The notes below the pieces were generated by a model. That model did not search any database, had not been told where the DNA came from, and was given only the letters and a program-made list of their open reading frames with translations. Positions 1 through 5,687 of a DNA stretch of 5,912 nt are shown here, one piece after another (position 1 is the first letter of the stretch; each line of letters begins with the position of its first letter). The translations under genes were made by a program, and so were the position numbers. Source of the stretch: an uncultured Pseudomonadales bacterium (lineage in GTDB: Bacteria; Pseudomonadota; Gammaproteobacteria; Pseudomonadales; Pseudohongiellaceae); assembly GCA_938082955.1 (NCBI GenBank), contig CALKDE010000365.1:1-5912 (forward strand), read 5' to 3'.

Positions 1-189
1 TTCGAACTGCGTAAGCACTCGATAAACAGTGGCCAGGCCCACATCTTCGTCGGCTTCGATAAGCGCCTTATAGACGTCTTCCGCACTTAGATGCTTGGTC
101 TGGGAACTTTCCATGATTTGCAGAATCTTAACCCTGGGCAGAGTGACTTTGAGACCTGCTTTGCGAAGTTCCTGGTTTTCTGTAGCCAT
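1..189 (-). CDS. fur: Ferric uptake regulator Fur, N-terminal part (cut by window edge)
   Basis: Only the first 63 codons are present; the gene runs off the left edge, so the dimerisation domain and most metal-binding residues are not visible. The translation starts MATENQELRKAGLKVTLPR and continues through LSAEDVYKALIEA to GLATVYRVLTQFE. This is close to the well-known start of gammaproteobacterial Fur: the KAGLKVTLPR segment of helix 1, then the winged helix-turn-helix with the DNA-contacting GLATVYRVL recognition helix at about residues 50-60. The match is to Fur rather than to the sister regulators Zur, PerR or Nur. Fur is a cytoplasmic iron-sensing repressor of iron-uptake genes. The ATG at 187-189 is preceded by GAGAGTGAG, a modest ribosome site. 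The gene is divergent from bamE, a common gammaproteobacterial arrangement. Its leader carries a GATC-rich repeat described separately. Confidence 0.95.
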   Translation of the reverse strand, partial: MATENQELRKAGLKVTLPRVKILQIMESSQTKHLSAEDVYKALIEADEDVGLATVYRVLTQFE

Positions 190-208
190 ATCTCACTCTC
201 AGTTATTC

Positions 209-238
209 TTGATCACTCTTGATCACTCTTGTGATCAA
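209..238. repeat. GATC-rich direct plus inverted repeat upstream of fur
   Basis: TTGATCAC occurs at 209-216 and again at 219-226, and its perfect inverse GTGATCAA lies at 231-238. The second and third copies form an 8-bp-arm inverted repeat with a 4-base spacer (TCTT). The array ends 20 bases upstream of the fur start codon. It contains three GATC sites, at 211, 221 and 233, spaced about one helical turn apart. It could be an operator, a cluster of Dam-methylation sites, or a hairpin in the fur mRNA leader. The repeat is seen directly; its role is inference. It lacks a run of T on either side, so it does not look like a terminator. Confidence 0.7.
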
Positions 239-252
239 TGGGGGGGCTTGCA

Positions 253-291
253 CTTAGAGGCCGTGCCGCGGGTGGTTTTACTGCCTCTAGG
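253..291. repeat. Stem-loop with 9-bp arms in the fur/bamE intergenic region
   Basis: CTTAGAGGC at 253-261 can pair with GCCTCTAGG at 283-291. Eight pairs are Watson-Crick and one is a G-T wobble, with a 21-base loop that contains a short GC-rich stretch. It lies between the GATC-rich repeat and the middle of the divergent intergenic region. There is no adjacent T run, so a terminator is unlikely. It may be leader RNA structure or a protein-binding dyad. The pairing is seen directly; any function is unproven. Confidence 0.35.
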
Positions 292-434
292 AGTAGGGTA
301 TTATGCCTGCTGGCTGAGCTTGATGAAAGTTCGATGAAAGATTAAGCCCTCTGTTTCGAAGGTTTAAGACACAAAGGTGCAATAGTGACCTTACATTTAC
401 TAGGGTCAAATGAGAGTGAGTCAACGACAGAATT

Positions 435-827
435 ATGAAACAAGCATTTAAAAACAGCGCTCTACTTATCTTAATGTCCCTGCTAGTGGCTTGCGGCAAT
501 TTCGGCAACATGGATTTTCCCGGGGTGTATAAAATATCTATTCCGCAGGGGAACATCATTACTCAGGAGATGGTCGATCAGCTTCGCCCTGGCATGACAA
601 AAAGGCAGGTGATTTTTGTTATGGGTACACCGCTAGTGCGCGACCCTTTCCATCAAGACCGCTGGGACTATGTTTATAACTTCCAGCCCGGTGGCGGCAT
701 ACGTGGTCAAGAGCGCTTGTCAGTGTTCTTCGTTGAGGACGCACTTACCAATTTTACTGGCGACTTCACACCGACCAGCGACACACCTGAGACTACTGAG
801 ACAACCGAGCAAGCCAGCACAATTTAG
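435..827 (+). CDS. bamE: Outer membrane protein assembly factor BamE (SmpA/OmlA lipoprotein)
   Basis: The 130-residue product is a small outer-membrane lipoprotein of the beta-barrel assembly (BAM) complex, which stabilises the BamA-BamD interaction. The N-terminus is a lipoprotein signal peptide: basic start, hydrophobic residues 9-18, and lipobox L17-V18-A19-C20. Residue 21 is Gly rather than Asp, so sorting to the outer membrane is expected. The SmpA/OmlA core covers roughly residues 31-110. It includes the family hallmarks YKISIPQGN (32-40), QLRPGMTKRQV (49-59), the MGTP turn (63-66) and the RWDYVYNF strand (76-83). A Thr/Glu-rich tail of about 18 residues follows, probably flexible. The start at ATG 435 gives a normal lipoprotein signal; the Shine-Dalgarno site is weak (GAGAGTGAG lies 14 bases away). 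The gene is divergent from fur and convergent with the hydrolase gene, with overlapping stop codons. Confidence 0.93.
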   Translation: MKQAFKNSALLILMSLLVACGNFGNMDFPGVYKISIPQGNIITQEMVDQLRPGMTKRQVIFVMGTPLVRDPFHQDRWDYVYNFQPGGGIRGQERLSVFFVEDALTNFTGDFTPTSDTPETTETTEQASTI

Positions 828-834
828 TGCTGGC
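813..834. terminator. Hairpin at the convergent gene ends, possible bidirectional terminator
   Basis: GCCAGCAC (813-820) and GTGCTGGC (827-834) form a perfect 8-bp stem around a 6-base AT loop (AATTTA). The hairpin sits exactly where bamE (+) and the hydrolase gene (-) meet, and both stop codons lie at its loop. A GC-rich stem between convergent genes suggests a shared terminator. Neither side has a proper T run (CAACCTTTCC on plus, TTGCTCGG on minus), so intrinsic termination would be weak. An RNA-protecting 3' end structure is the alternative. Confidence 0.45.
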
Positions 835-1948
835 CAACCTTTCCAATCACCACTATTGGGTCTCCTGTATTCACAGGGGGTGTACCAAATAGGATTAACA
901 ACACACCTGATTCTGGCGCTGTAACAGTTTCCAACTCGTTGCCAAAATAGTCAGTAATTACACCTAATCTTGTTCCTTGAGTAACATAGTCACCAGTTCT
1001 TACCAACGGATCTGCATACCAAATACCTTCATGCTCACTGTATATTCGGGCTCTTTCGGCAATGAACAATGGGTTTTCTAGAGACTCTATTTCACCCGCG
1101 ATCATGCCCAATTCGCGCATGACGTTCATTGCGCCATCAGTGATAGGATCGATGTACACATCATCGATAATGCCCAATTCACCGGACTCGACGTCCATAG
1201 ACGGTATCCCCAGCGTCACCGCTTGAGCACTGGTGTAGATGGCGTCATCGACTGAATCGTAAGATCCTGCAAACTGCACCACGGTTTCAAGACCAAAGGC
1301 CACTGCGATGCGCTTAGATTGCTGCACAACATCTGCTCCGCCAGCCTCAGCATAGTAAGCGCTGTAAGAAGGCCGCAGGCTTTCGTTCGCATCGCCTGAG
1401 TGAATGTCGATTAAATAGTCAGCTGGTTTGATCACATGATTTGTTAGTGCATAGGCAATCCGCTGCGTTATTGTCCCGCTGGAATCTCCAGGAAATGAGC
1501 GATTGAGATTTTTCAGATCAGTCGGTCCAAAATAGACTGTTCTACCGGTAAACGCCGGCATATTGGCTATGTGCACAACTACCAAAGTCCCCGACATCTG
1601 GGTTGGATCGAGCAATGCTGGCAGTTGCTGCATAGCAAGTATCGGCGAATACTCTGAACCATGAATTCCAGCGATGAGTGACAGAACTGGCCCTTCTTGA
1701 CTACCGTGCAACACAGTAACTGGGATAAAAGTACCTCCATCACCATCAATTGGATCGATGGTGATTTCACCTTGCACCATCTCACCTGGCGCAACAAGCA
1801 AATCAGCTAATTCAAAAGAATTCACTCCGGTACTATCCTTAGCGATAGCGGCGTTGCTGACCAAGATTGCCGAGCCAACAATAAGCGCATTCAATCTGTG
1901 AAATTTAGTTTTCACAAAACTCTTAACAATGCTTCTTCCAAATCTCAT
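824..1948 (-). CDS. Secreted succinylglutamate desuccinylase/aspartoacylase-family (M14-like) zinc hydrolase
   Basis: The 374-residue product begins with a signal peptide: basic residues 2-18, a hydrophobic stretch to about 33, and an AIA cleavage site near residue 36. It therefore probably acts in the periplasm or outside the cell, unlike cytoplasmic AstE and AspA. The zinc-carboxypeptidase fold shows GIHGSEYSP at about 95-103 (ligands H96 and E99), NLNRSFPGD at 147-155 (substrate-binding Asn/Arg) and IDIHSGD at 181-187 (third ligand H183). An acidic DVESGE segment near 252-257 may hold the catalytic Glu. Residues from about 310 form a barrel-like C-terminal domain (GDYV, APESGVLL, GDPIVVIGK), as in other members. 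The family removes acyl groups from amino-acid amides; the substrate here is unknown. The start at 1948 is preferred because AGGA lies 9 bases upstream and the signal peptide then begins normally. An upstream in-frame start at 2026 would overlap the receptor gene. It lies 49 bp downstream of the receptor gene. Confidence 0.8.
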   Translation of the reverse strand: MRFGRSIVKSFVKTKFHRLNALIVGSAILVSNAAIAKDSTGVNSFELADLLVAPGEMVQGEITIDPIDGDGGTFIPVTVLHGSQEGPVLSLIAGIHGSEYSPILAMQQLPALLDPTQMSGTLVVVHIANMPAFTGRTVYFGPTDLKNLNRSFPGDSSGTITQRIAYALTNHVIKPADYLIDIHSGDANESLRPSYSAYYAEAGGADVVQQSKRIAVAFGLETVVQFAGSYDSVDDAIYTSAQAVTLGIPSMDVESGELGIIDDVYIDPITDGAMNVMRELGMIAGEIESLENPLFIAERARIYSEHEGIWYADPLVRTGDYVTQGTRLGVITDYFGNELETVTAPESGVLLILFGTPPVNTGDPIVVIGKVGQH

Positions 1949-1961
1949 TTCCACCCATCCT
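1949..1961 (-). promoter_or_regulatory. Ribosome binding site that sets the hydrolase start
   Basis: On the minus strand AGGATGGGTGG precedes the ATG at 1948. The AGGA core (1958-1961) sits 9 bases from the start and a second purine-rich GGTGG is nearer. This favours translation from 1948 over the longer open frame starting at 2026. It also shows the gene has its own initiation signal in the 49-bp gap after the receptor stop. Confidence 0.55.
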
Positions 1962-1997
1962 ATGACTCGCACTATTTGATTGACGTAGACCAACTGC

Positions 1998-4139
1998 CTA
2001 GAACTCAAGCCGTAATCCAATCTCAAATGCGCGCCCTGGCGCGGGTGCTAAGTCTTTCAACAGCGACGTATGATGGCGGATCTCCTCATCTAGGAGGTTG
2101 TTAGCCTTGAAGAACAGCAAGGTTTCTGCACTGCTAAACGGCAAATGGTAGTCCGCGTAGAAGTTTAGTAAGGAATAGCCATTGGTGCGTGTCTCTCCGA
2201 TACCTGTATCAGACTGGCTCTGCATCTGTGTCCAGCGTAATTTAGTCTGCCAATTTAAATGGGAGTGCTGCAACTCGATACCAACGCTCAGCGGCGGGAT
2301 ACGCGGCACATTTCCAGAGCTATCAAAATCGGCCCGCACATAATCTCCAAACAAACTGACCTCTGTTAGATGGTCACCACTGCGGCGCAGCGGCAAATTG
2401 ACTTCAGCCTCCATACCGTAGAACAAAGCATCATTTTGCTGATAGCGAGATATTTCAACCTCGTCTGCAAACACACCCGAATCGAAAAGAAAGATGTAGT
2501 CGGCAATGTCGTTGTAGTAGATATTAACTTCGGCATGCACTTCACCAATGTGCTTACGATAGCCCACTTCAACGTTCGTTGATTTCTCGACACCTGCATT
2601 AGGAAGGCCTATCTCAAAGCGCTGAGTAGCCGCATGTTCTACCAGCATGTCAGCTGGCAACTCACTGCAATTGGCGCCGATGTTGGAATACAACTCTTCT
2701 ACAGTAGCCGAGCGCTGCGAATGCGCGAGAGAAAACAATAGGTTTGCTTGTTCACTAAAACGCCAAATCGCAGAGGTAGATCCACTCCAGCTCGTCTGGC
2801 TAGAGTCGCAGCGTCCGCGATTTTGATCCAAGCTCCGTCGTTCGCCACGCAGACCAAACTCATAGGTTAGATCGCCAGAATCGATACTGTGTAGTGTAAA
2901 TAGCGCAAAGGAATCAATGTCTGTTGGAGAAATAAAAGCCTCTTCCCCAATTGCCGAGAATTCGCGCTGCGAAAACTGCGCGCCGAATACACCTTCACGG
3001 GTATCAGTGCCGGCCAGATGCAAAACGAATCGTCCCTCAACACCGTCCTGCTCGAACAACGTTCCAATCTCACCGCTAGGCTCAACCTCAGCGTGCTGAT
3101 AGTCGACGCTGGTCAGGCGAGCGTGCAACTCTTCAAACCAACCGCTCAATGGCAGCGACATCTCGATGTCTGTTCGCTCTTGCTCCATGGCAATGCGAAC
3201 GCCACCCTCTTCATCGAAGTGTTCGTCTTCATGCTCTTCTTCATCATGATGCTCTTCTTCATCATGATCCTCCTCTTCGTGCTCCTCTTCATGACCATGC
3301 CCTGGAATGCCATACTCATTTTCAAGACGGTTTACTGAGAAACCAATATAGCCTTCATCGAATACCCACGAGGCGCCGAAAGTTTGCGTGTCAGCACGCG
3401 TGCTGGAATTGCTTATGCGGCCGCGACTTTCCAAAAGCTCTTCCAGTTCTTCAGAGTTAGCAATATCCACAGTATTGGGATTAATAGCGAAACCGGGAAT
3501 CTCAACATCGTTGCTCTCGCGATACACACCATCGAGATGCCAGGCAATGTTGCCTGCCCCGCCTTCCAAACGGCCGACCGTTACCCGTTGATCAGAAGCG
3601 CTATTGTAACGAGACTCGACTATGCCGGTTACAGCATCGGGCACGCTAGTAGGAATGCGATTATCAATCACGTTGACCACGCCGCCAATTGCGCCGTTTC
3701 CATAGAGCAAAGTTGCAGGCCCGCGAATAACTTCTATGCGCTCGGCCAACGCTGGCTCGAGACTATTGGCGTGGTCGGCACTGATAGCCGAGGCATCGAT
3801 GTTGCCGACACCCCCCTGCAACACTTGCACGCGATTGCCGCCTTGACCGCGAATTACCGGCGACCCAACACCGACACCGAATGACGCGGTAGTCACACCA
3901 ACTTGGTCTTGTAGCATCTCGCCCAATGTGGCGGCGACTTTCTCGCGAAGCTCCTCACCTGTTAGAATATTCACCGGCATCGCTGTATCTGCGCGGCTTC
4001 GATGCAGGGTTGAGGTGACAATCATCTCCTCTATATTGGGTTCACTGTGTTCAAGTTCTTGAGCCACAAGCTCGGCATTAAACAATAGGGGTAGAACAGC
4101 GCCGACAACACAGCCGGACTTCTTTAAAGTAAATTTCAT
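1998..4139 (-). CDS. TonB-dependent outer membrane receptor, zinc type (ZnuD-like)
   Basis: This is a complete TonB-dependent receptor of about 713 residues. Positions here count from the GTG at 4151. A signal peptide ends near A30 (LVA/QE). A TonB-box-like EEMIVTST follows at 41-48. The plug domain (about 55-165) contains PVIRGQGGNRVQVLQGG, DASAISADHA (119-128) and ERIEVIRGPATLLYGNGAIGGVVNVIDNRIP, a pattern typical of ZnuD-type receptors. A barrel of about 22 strands ends in a C-terminal Phe (GLRLEF), as expected for BAM substrates. Residues 285-315 form an extracellular-type loop very rich in His, Glu and Asp with eight histidines, a known trait of zinc receptors. The conserved RHHTSLLKDLAPAPGR segment lies near the end. 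The role inferred is import of zinc, or a zinc complex, across the outer membrane using TonB/ExbBD energy. The ATG at 4139 has GAGA 7 bases upstream and is preferred to the GTG at 4151. It lies downstream of a small His/Cys protein gene and upstream of the hydrolase gene. Confidence 0.9.
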   Translation of the reverse strand: MKFTLKKSGCVVGAVLPLLFNAELVAQELEHSEPNIEEMIVTSTLHRSRADTAMPVNILTGEELREKVAATLGEMLQDQVGVTTASFGVGVGSPVIRGQGGNRVQVLQGGVGNIDASAISADHANSLEPALAERIEVIRGPATLLYGNGAIGGVVNVIDNRIPTSVPDAVTGIVESRYNSASDQRVTVGRLEGGAGNIAWHLDGVYRESNDVEIPGFAINPNTVDIANSEELEELLESRGRISNSSTRADTQTFGASWVFDEGYIGFSVNRLENEYGIPGHGHEEEHEEEDHDEEEHHDEEEHEDEHFDEEGGVRIAMEQERTDIEMSLPLSGWFEELHARLTSVDYQHAEVEPSGEIGTLFEQDGVEGRFVLHLAGTDTREGVFGAQFSQREFSAIGEEAFISPTDIDSFALFTLHSIDSGDLTYEFGLRGERRSLDQNRGRCDSSQTSWSGSTSAIWRFSEQANLLFSLAHSQRSATVEELYSNIGANCSELPADMLVEHAATQRFEIGLPNAGVEKSTNVEVGYRKHIGEVHAEVNIYYNDIADYIFLFDSGVFADEVEISRYQQNDALFYGMEAEVNLPLRRSGDHLTEVSLFGDYVRADFDSSGNVPRIPPLSVGIELQHSHLNWQTKLRWTQMQSQSDTGIGETRTNGYSLLNFYADYHLPFSSAETLLFFKANNLLDEEIRHHTSLLKDLAPAPGRAFEIGLRLEF
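3231..3268 (-). repeat. Two-copy 18-bp tandem repeat coding the His/Glu loop
   Basis: GCTCTTCTTCATCATGAT occurs at 3233-3250 and again, unbroken and identical, at 3251-3268; two further bases (AT) before the first copy continue the period. On the coding strand each unit gives the residues HDEEEH, so the repeat length is a multiple of three and keeps the receptor frame. The surrounding codons for His, Asp and Glu (3207-3299) are similar but diverged. This looks like a recent in-frame duplication within the metal-binding loop. Confidence 0.85.
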
Positions 4140-4163
4140 CAAAAATCTCACACATTACGTACA

Positions 4164-4185
4164 GATAACTAGGGTGTAATTTATC
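4164..4185. promoter_or_regulatory. Dyad upstream of the receptor gene, possible operator
   Basis: GATAA (4164-4168) and TTATC (4181-4185) are perfect inverse 5-bp arms separated by 12 bases, 25-46 bases upstream of the receptor ATG at 4139. The placement suits an operator for a metal-sensing repressor. The inner bases are not symmetrical and it does not match the standard Fur box or the standard Zur box, so this is a weak candidate only. Confidence 0.2.
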
Positions 4186-4251
4186 CATCGGACAGAGGCA
4201 CCGACCTGAATAAATCAAGACAGTCCAAAGTCGATAGACGACCAAATGGAG

Positions 4252-4584
4252 TTAGCTGTAAGTGGGAGGGGCGCGCGCTGTAGCGCGGATGATCTCTACA
4301 AAGCAGTGGCTTTCGATTAGCGCCACATAGGATTGAATATTCGATTGTTGATTTAGGCTGGGAGCCTTGGCAACCGCCGCATCATCTAGCGAACCAGCCT
4401 TGAGACAGATCTCGCAATCAAACTGTGCTTGCAGATCAGCATCGTGGCTGTGACTGTGTTCTACAGCCTGAGCAAACAGCAGAAAAACACTCAGCACGGC
4501 CATCAGTGGTAGCGACTTGAGCGCCATCATCTGCTTGCGAATGCTACGCACTGACTCAGTGCTCGTTGGTGTTGCTGATTGCAT
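4252..4584 (-). CDS. Small exported His/Cys metal-binding protein (zinc chaperone-like)
   Basis: The 110-residue product has a signal peptide or N-terminal membrane anchor: basic residues 13-23, a hydrophobic segment at 25-38 and an AQA cleavage site at 38-40. The mature part begins with HSHSHD (43-48), followed by a CEIC motif (57-60), then H93-C94, and ends with ARAPP (103-107) plus TYS. The His cluster and CxxC suggest metal binding in the periplasm. The layout resembles short gammaproteobacterial proteins annotated as zinc-uptake-associated zinc chaperones, and the ARAPP ending recalls DUF2946-type proteins; this family call is from memory. It precedes the zinc-type receptor by about 100 bp on the same strand, supporting a shared role in metal uptake. 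The start is uncertain: ATG 4584 and ATG 4530 (residue 19) both lack a clear Shine-Dalgarno site, and the later start gives a more usual signal-peptide length. Confidence 0.7.
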   Translation of the reverse strand: MQSATPTSTESVRSIRKQMMALKSLPLMAVLSVFLLFAQAVEHSHSHDADLQAQFDCEICLKAGSLDDAAVAKAPSLNQQSNIQSYVALIESHCFVEIIRATARAPPTYS

Positions 4585-4634
4585 AGTGAATTACATTATT
4601 GTTTTTTAGAAATTACTGCAGCGATACTTTTAAC

Positions 4635-4659
4635 GTAAAAAACCCTACTTGTGCAAGTA
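4635..4659 (-). terminator. Candidate terminator after the ArsA-type ATPase gene
   Basis: On the minus strand TACTTGCACAAGTA (4646-4659) is a perfect palindrome able to form a short hairpin (5-bp stem, GCAC loop). It is followed after GGG by TTTTTT (4637-4642), about 40 bases past the ATPase stop codon. The T run and position suit an intrinsic terminator that would separate the ATPase unit from the metal cluster. The stem is short and AT-rich, so strength is doubtful. Confidence 0.35.
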
Positions 4660-4697
4660 ACATTTTATTTGTTTTTTTCAATAACTGTTCTTGTTTC

Positions 4698-5687
4698 TTA
4701 TTTAGCAATCCGTTCGGCCATTGCCTGCAAGGCATCTACGCCAACAATATCTTGCGCTAATAAAAAAAGGTCTTGTCGTGGAATTTTCGGTAGAGCCTTC
4801 GTCAAAGTAGTCATGTGCGCTTCTTCCTGAGCACGACGCTCTTCGAGAAAAGCGCCCTCGCCCTGTGGCGAGCGTTTGTTCACTACTAGGCAATCGACAC
4901 TAATCTTTCCTTTCTTCAGTTGCTGCTGCAGCTCGATCGTCTCCAATACCGGCAGGCGCTCGGCGGCGAGCACAATCACAAAAGAAGTCTGCTTCTTATC
5001 GGATATCTTATCTCGCAATGTAGTGAAACGAAGCCGGCGCCGATTTAACAGACTGCGTATGCCCGACTCGCGCGACTTGTCTTCGTCTGCCGCGTCGTTG
5101 CCGAACACCTTGTCCTCGACGCTGGAGTCGCGGCCCATGCCGCGCACAATCTCGGCAAACTTATCGGCCTTCTCGCGGCGCTCAATTAAGCCCTCAGTCC
5201 AGGCCGACATCATCTCCGGCAGCACCATCAGGCGTGCGGTATGACCAGACGGCGCGGTATCGAAAACAATAAGGTCATAGTCCTTAGTACCCTGCTCAAC
5301 TACTTCAGCGATGCGCTCGAGTATCGCCGCCTCCTGCATGCCTGGCGCATCTTTGGACAACGCCATGTGCTTATCCACTTCGCTACGCAGCTGAATCGGC
5401 ATCAGCCGATGTAAGGAATTGGTGATCTCTTCCATGTGTAGCTTTACAGTCTCGGCTGGATCTAGCTCCAGACCATCCAAGCCTGCCGCGAGGCGCACCG
5501 GCTTCGAGCCGATCTTGCGATCGAACAGGTGGCCGAGATTGTGGGCGGGATCTGTGGAGACCAGCAATACCTTTGCACCCTCGTTGGCGCGCGCCAAGGC
5601 CGTGGCGGCCGAGATAGTCGTCTTACCAACGCCTCCCTTGCCACCGAAGAAGAGTATTTTCTTTGAGCGTGCCAGTTCTAACAGCAA
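4698..5687 (-). CDS. ArsA/Get3-family ATPase, single-domain, partner of cory-CC-star protein
   Basis: The 329-residue product is a cytoplasmic P-loop ATPase of the ArsA/Get3 group. Visible motifs are the deviant Walker A GGKGGVGKTT (15-24, with signature Lys17), switch I STDPAHNL (44-51), switch II DTAPSGHTARL (143-153) and a nucleotide-base-binding VVNKR near 268. It has one ATPase domain, against two in plasmid-type ArsA. It has a single cysteine (near 265), so neither the arsenite-binding Cys triad of ArsA nor the zinc CxxC of Get3 is present. A role in arsenite efflux or in classical tail-anchored protein delivery is therefore not supported. The start is TTG at 5687, overlapping the upstream gene by 10 bp. 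No in-frame ATG occurs before residue 85, well past the P-loop, so TTG (or an unseen upstream start) must be used. The overlap implies translational coupling. A possible terminator follows. Confidence 0.88.
   Translation of the reverse strand: MLLELARSKKILFFGGKGGVGKTTISAATALARANEGAKVLLVSTDPAHNLGHLFDRKIGSKPVRLAAGLDGLELDPAETVKLHMEEITNSLHRLMPIQLRSEVDKHMALSKDAPGMQEAAILERIAEVVEQGTKDYDLIVFDTAPSGHTARLMVLPEMMSAWTEGLIERREKADKFAEIVRGMGRDSSVEDKVFGNDAADEDKSRESGIRSLLNRRRLRFTTLRDKISDKKQTSFVIVLAAERLPVLETIELQQQLKKGKISVDCLVVNKRSPQGEGAFLEERRAQEEAHMTTLTKALPKIPRQDLFLLAQDIVGVDALQAMAERIAK

Noticed and set aside
300..305. CATAAT on the minus strand as the fur -10 box
   Set aside because: The hexamer resembles a -10 element, but no convincing -35 sits at the right distance, so it is not listed as a promoter.
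670..924. Plus-strand open frame overlapping the end of bamE
   Set aside because: It overlaps both bamE and the 3' end of the hydrolase gene, with no motif and no start signal.
824..2026. Longer form of the hydrolase starting at 2026
   Set aside because: It would add 26 residues before a normal signal peptide and overlap the receptor's coding end. The start at 1948 has a good AGGA site.
3384..3884. Plus-strand open frame of 166 codons antisense to the receptor gene
   Set aside because: It lies wholly opposite a clearly conserved receptor plug and barrel coding region, has no recognisable motifs and no convincing ribosome site. It is best explained as an antisense shadow.
4140..4700. Zur or Fur box controlling the metal cluster
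   Set aside because: I looked upstream of the receptor and the small protein genes. I found only short dyads and AT-rich repeats, with no acceptable match to the known GTTATA-type Zur consensus or the GATAATGAT-type Fur consensus.
4876..5244. Plus-strand open frame of 122 codons opposite the ATPase gene
   Set aside because: The reverse strand encodes conserved ATPase sequence. The frame's product is Ser/Arg-rich and low-complexity, typical of an antisense shadow.
4698..5687. Arsenite efflux ATPase (arsA proper)
   Set aside because: The single-domain protein lacks the metal-binding cysteines, and no arsB, arsD or arsR is visible nearby. Only the family-level call is supported.
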